Source: Alligator mississippiensis
Taxonomy: Eukaryota > Chordata > Crocodylia > Alligatoridae
Assembly (NCBI RefSeq): GCF_030867095.1
Contig: NC_081831.1
Coordinates: 70,942,716 to 71,006,715 of the forward strand
Length of the DNA: 64,000 nucleotides
Direction: 5' to 3'
Positions 62,447 through 64,000 of the stretch are shown piece after piece; within the stretch, counting starts at the first letter, position 1; each line of letters begins with the position of its first letter. A model generated the notes under the pieces. That model made no database searches. It saw only the letters and a list, made by a program, of their open reading frames with translations, and was not told the origin of the DNA. Made by a program: the position numbers and the translations under genes.

Positions 62447-62785
62447 GCTGCCTTTATCTCCAGCTATTATCTTGCAGTGCTGTTTTGAATGTTTTGAGAG
62501 AGCGATTACACTAAAATTGAAAGTTACCTGAAATAATGAACTTCATATAAAAGGTAGGTGCACATTGGTGCGGTTTCTTTTACCGGTTCATTTCTTTCTA
62601 CCTTTTCTATTTTTCAGAAATGTTGCAACCGTCGGCTATTTTGCAGTAGCATACACAGCACTTAATTGGAAATGACATTTGTGATAATATCACTGCATCA
62701 TCAAAAATAGTAATTCAAGCTCACTTCCTTATCTTGCTGTACTGCCCTTCATGCAACCCATTCCCGTAACAGGTCAGCAATGGCT
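62447..62785 (-). repeat. Right arm of the long inverted repeat, unassigned
   Basis: This is the inverted counterpart of 58930-59272; shared blocks are listed there. Weaker similarity continues inward toward about 62320. The outer edge lies less than 100 bp from a CR1-type remnant that begins at about 62870. Confidence 0.85.
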
Positions 62786-62869
62786 TTGAGGTCGATGCAA
62801 GTTAGGCACATATGAAGGAGTTAAACACCTTTGAAGCTCTAGATCTCTTTTAGGTTTAGCTCAATGCAT

Positions 62870-64000
62870 TTCCAAATTGGAAAGAGCTAAACTATACAGG
62901 TCCTGCCTGACTAACCTAGTTTCTTTTTATGACAAGGCCACCAAATGTTTAGATGCAGGAGTCAAGGTGGATGTTATCTATCTGGACTTCAAGAAGGCCT
63001 TTGACATGGTTTCCCATACTATCCTTATTAATAAACTGAGGAGATTTGCCATGGATGATTATACAGTAGACTGGGTGGCAAACTGGCTCAGGGGTCGCAC
63101 TCAGAGAGTGGTGGTGGATGGGTTGGTGTCAACCTGGAAAGATGTGTGCGGTGGAGTCCCCTAGGGCTCAGTTCTGGGGCCGGTGCTGTTCAACATCTTC
63201 AGTGATCTGGACAAGGGGATAGGAAGCACCCTGTCCAAATTTGTGCATGGCACTAAAATATGGGGTGAAGCTAACACCCTGGAAAGGAGGAACCAGATCC
63301 AGGCTGACCTAGACAGGTTGGGGAAGTGGGCAGAGAACAACAGGATGCAATTCAATAAGGACAAGTGCAAGGTGCTGCATCTAGGGAGGAAAACCTGTCA
63401 TCATACCTATAGACTGGGGGGCGACCTTCTCAGCAGCACGGAGGCAGAAAGAGATCTTGGAGTCACTCTTGACTCCGAGATGAACATGAGTTGTCAATGT
63501 GATGAAGTAGTCGGCAGAGCCAATTGCACCTTGTCGTGCATCCGTAGGTGCTTCACAAACAGGTCCAGGGAAGTTATGCCTCCTCTCTATGCAGCACTGG
63601 TCAGGCCGCAGCTGGAGTATTGTGTCCAGTTCTGGATGCTGCAGTTCAGGCGGGATGTGGACAACCTGGAGAGGGTCCAAAGAAGAGCTGCTCGTCTGAT
63701 TGGAGGCCTGTAGGGAAGGCCCTATGAGGAAGGGCTAAGGGACCTTAACCTCTTCAGCCTCTCTAAGACAAGGTTGAGAGGAGACCTTGTGGCAGTGTAC
63801 AAATTCATAAGGGGGGAGCAGCACGAAGTAGGCAATGATCAGTTTACTGGGCACCCCCTGGAATAACATGAAACAATGGCCATAAGCTACTGGAGAGAAG
63901 GTTTACACTGGACATTAGAAAAATGTTCTTCATGGTCAGGGTTGCCAGGATCTGGAATGGGCTTCCAAGGGAGGTGGTGCTCACCCCATCCTTGGGGGTC
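62870..64000 (+). mobile_element. CR1-type LINE reverse-transcriptase remnant, runs off window
   Basis: The + strand encodes KLYRSCLTNLVSFYDKATKC, then VDVIYLDFKKAFDMVSH (RT motif), a stop at CGGVP*GSVLGPVLFNIF, then LDRLGKWAENNRMQFNKDKC, CKVLHLGRK and LYAALVRPQLEYCVQFW. The catalytic FADD position reads FVHG, so the enzyme is inactive. The element differs in sequence and strand from CR1 copies 1 and 2 and represents another subfamily. Its 3' end is beyond 64000. Confidence 0.88.

Noticed and set aside
50366-64000. Possible STAG2 exons, expected from human gene order
   Set aside because: No segment resembles the acidic C-terminal region of STAG2 or any other exon; the gene probably lies beyond the window.
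1-64000. CRISPR arrays, bacterial operons, tRNA or rRNA genes, endogenous retroviruses
   Set aside because: None was found; the DNA is vertebrate, with split genes and LINE/hAT repeats, and no LTR, gag-pol or RNA-gene signature was seen.

Overview
This is a stretch of vertebrate nuclear DNA holding the ends of two neighbouring genes that point at each other, set among repeats. The exons chain in phase with GT/AG borders. The repeats (several CR1-type LINEs, one with an ORF1 esterase remnant, plus many short hAT-like DNA transposons with 8-9 bp target duplications) suggest a non-avian reptile of the turtle/crocodilian kind; that placement is inference.

Left part (1-27.65 kb, + strand): the last six coding exons of teneurin-1 (TENM1), 1140-1375, 12030-12326, 17579-17966, 18740-19960, 20430-20572 and 22409-23167. 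They encode about 1013 C-terminal residues: the rest of the YD-repeat barrel, the RHS-associated core, the toxin-derived C-terminal domain and the TCAP-1 peptide with its Gly-Arg-Arg amidation/cleavage signal. A long 3' UTR (about 4.5 kb) ends at an AATAAA at 27623. The first large intron carries an almost complete, dead CR1 (5040 to about 9370, minus).

Middle (32.2-50.2 kb, minus strand): the complete coding sequence of SH2D1A (SAP), the small SH2 adaptor of lymphocyte SLAM-family receptors. Its four exons lie at 50083-50219, 36142-36205, 32808-32934 and 32207-32244 and encode 121 residues. TENM1 and SH2D1A lie tail to tail, the same order and orientation as on human Xq25. About 4.5 kb separates the TENM1 poly(A) signal from the SH2D1A stop codon.

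Right part (50.2-64 kb): no gene recognised. It holds an L3/CR1-like LINE, two further CR1 fragments, a CR1 interrupted by a hAT-like element, and a CR1-type reverse-transcriptase remnant running off the right edge. The most unusual structure is a pair of inverted, roughly 340-bp related segments (58930-59272 and 62447-62785) that flank the CR1 at 59755-62142 and that I cannot assign to a known family.

Three members of one hAT-like family (20775-21747, 37265-38023, 54294-54539) share termini, body and near-perfect 8-bp target duplications. One of them is a nearly complete foldback.
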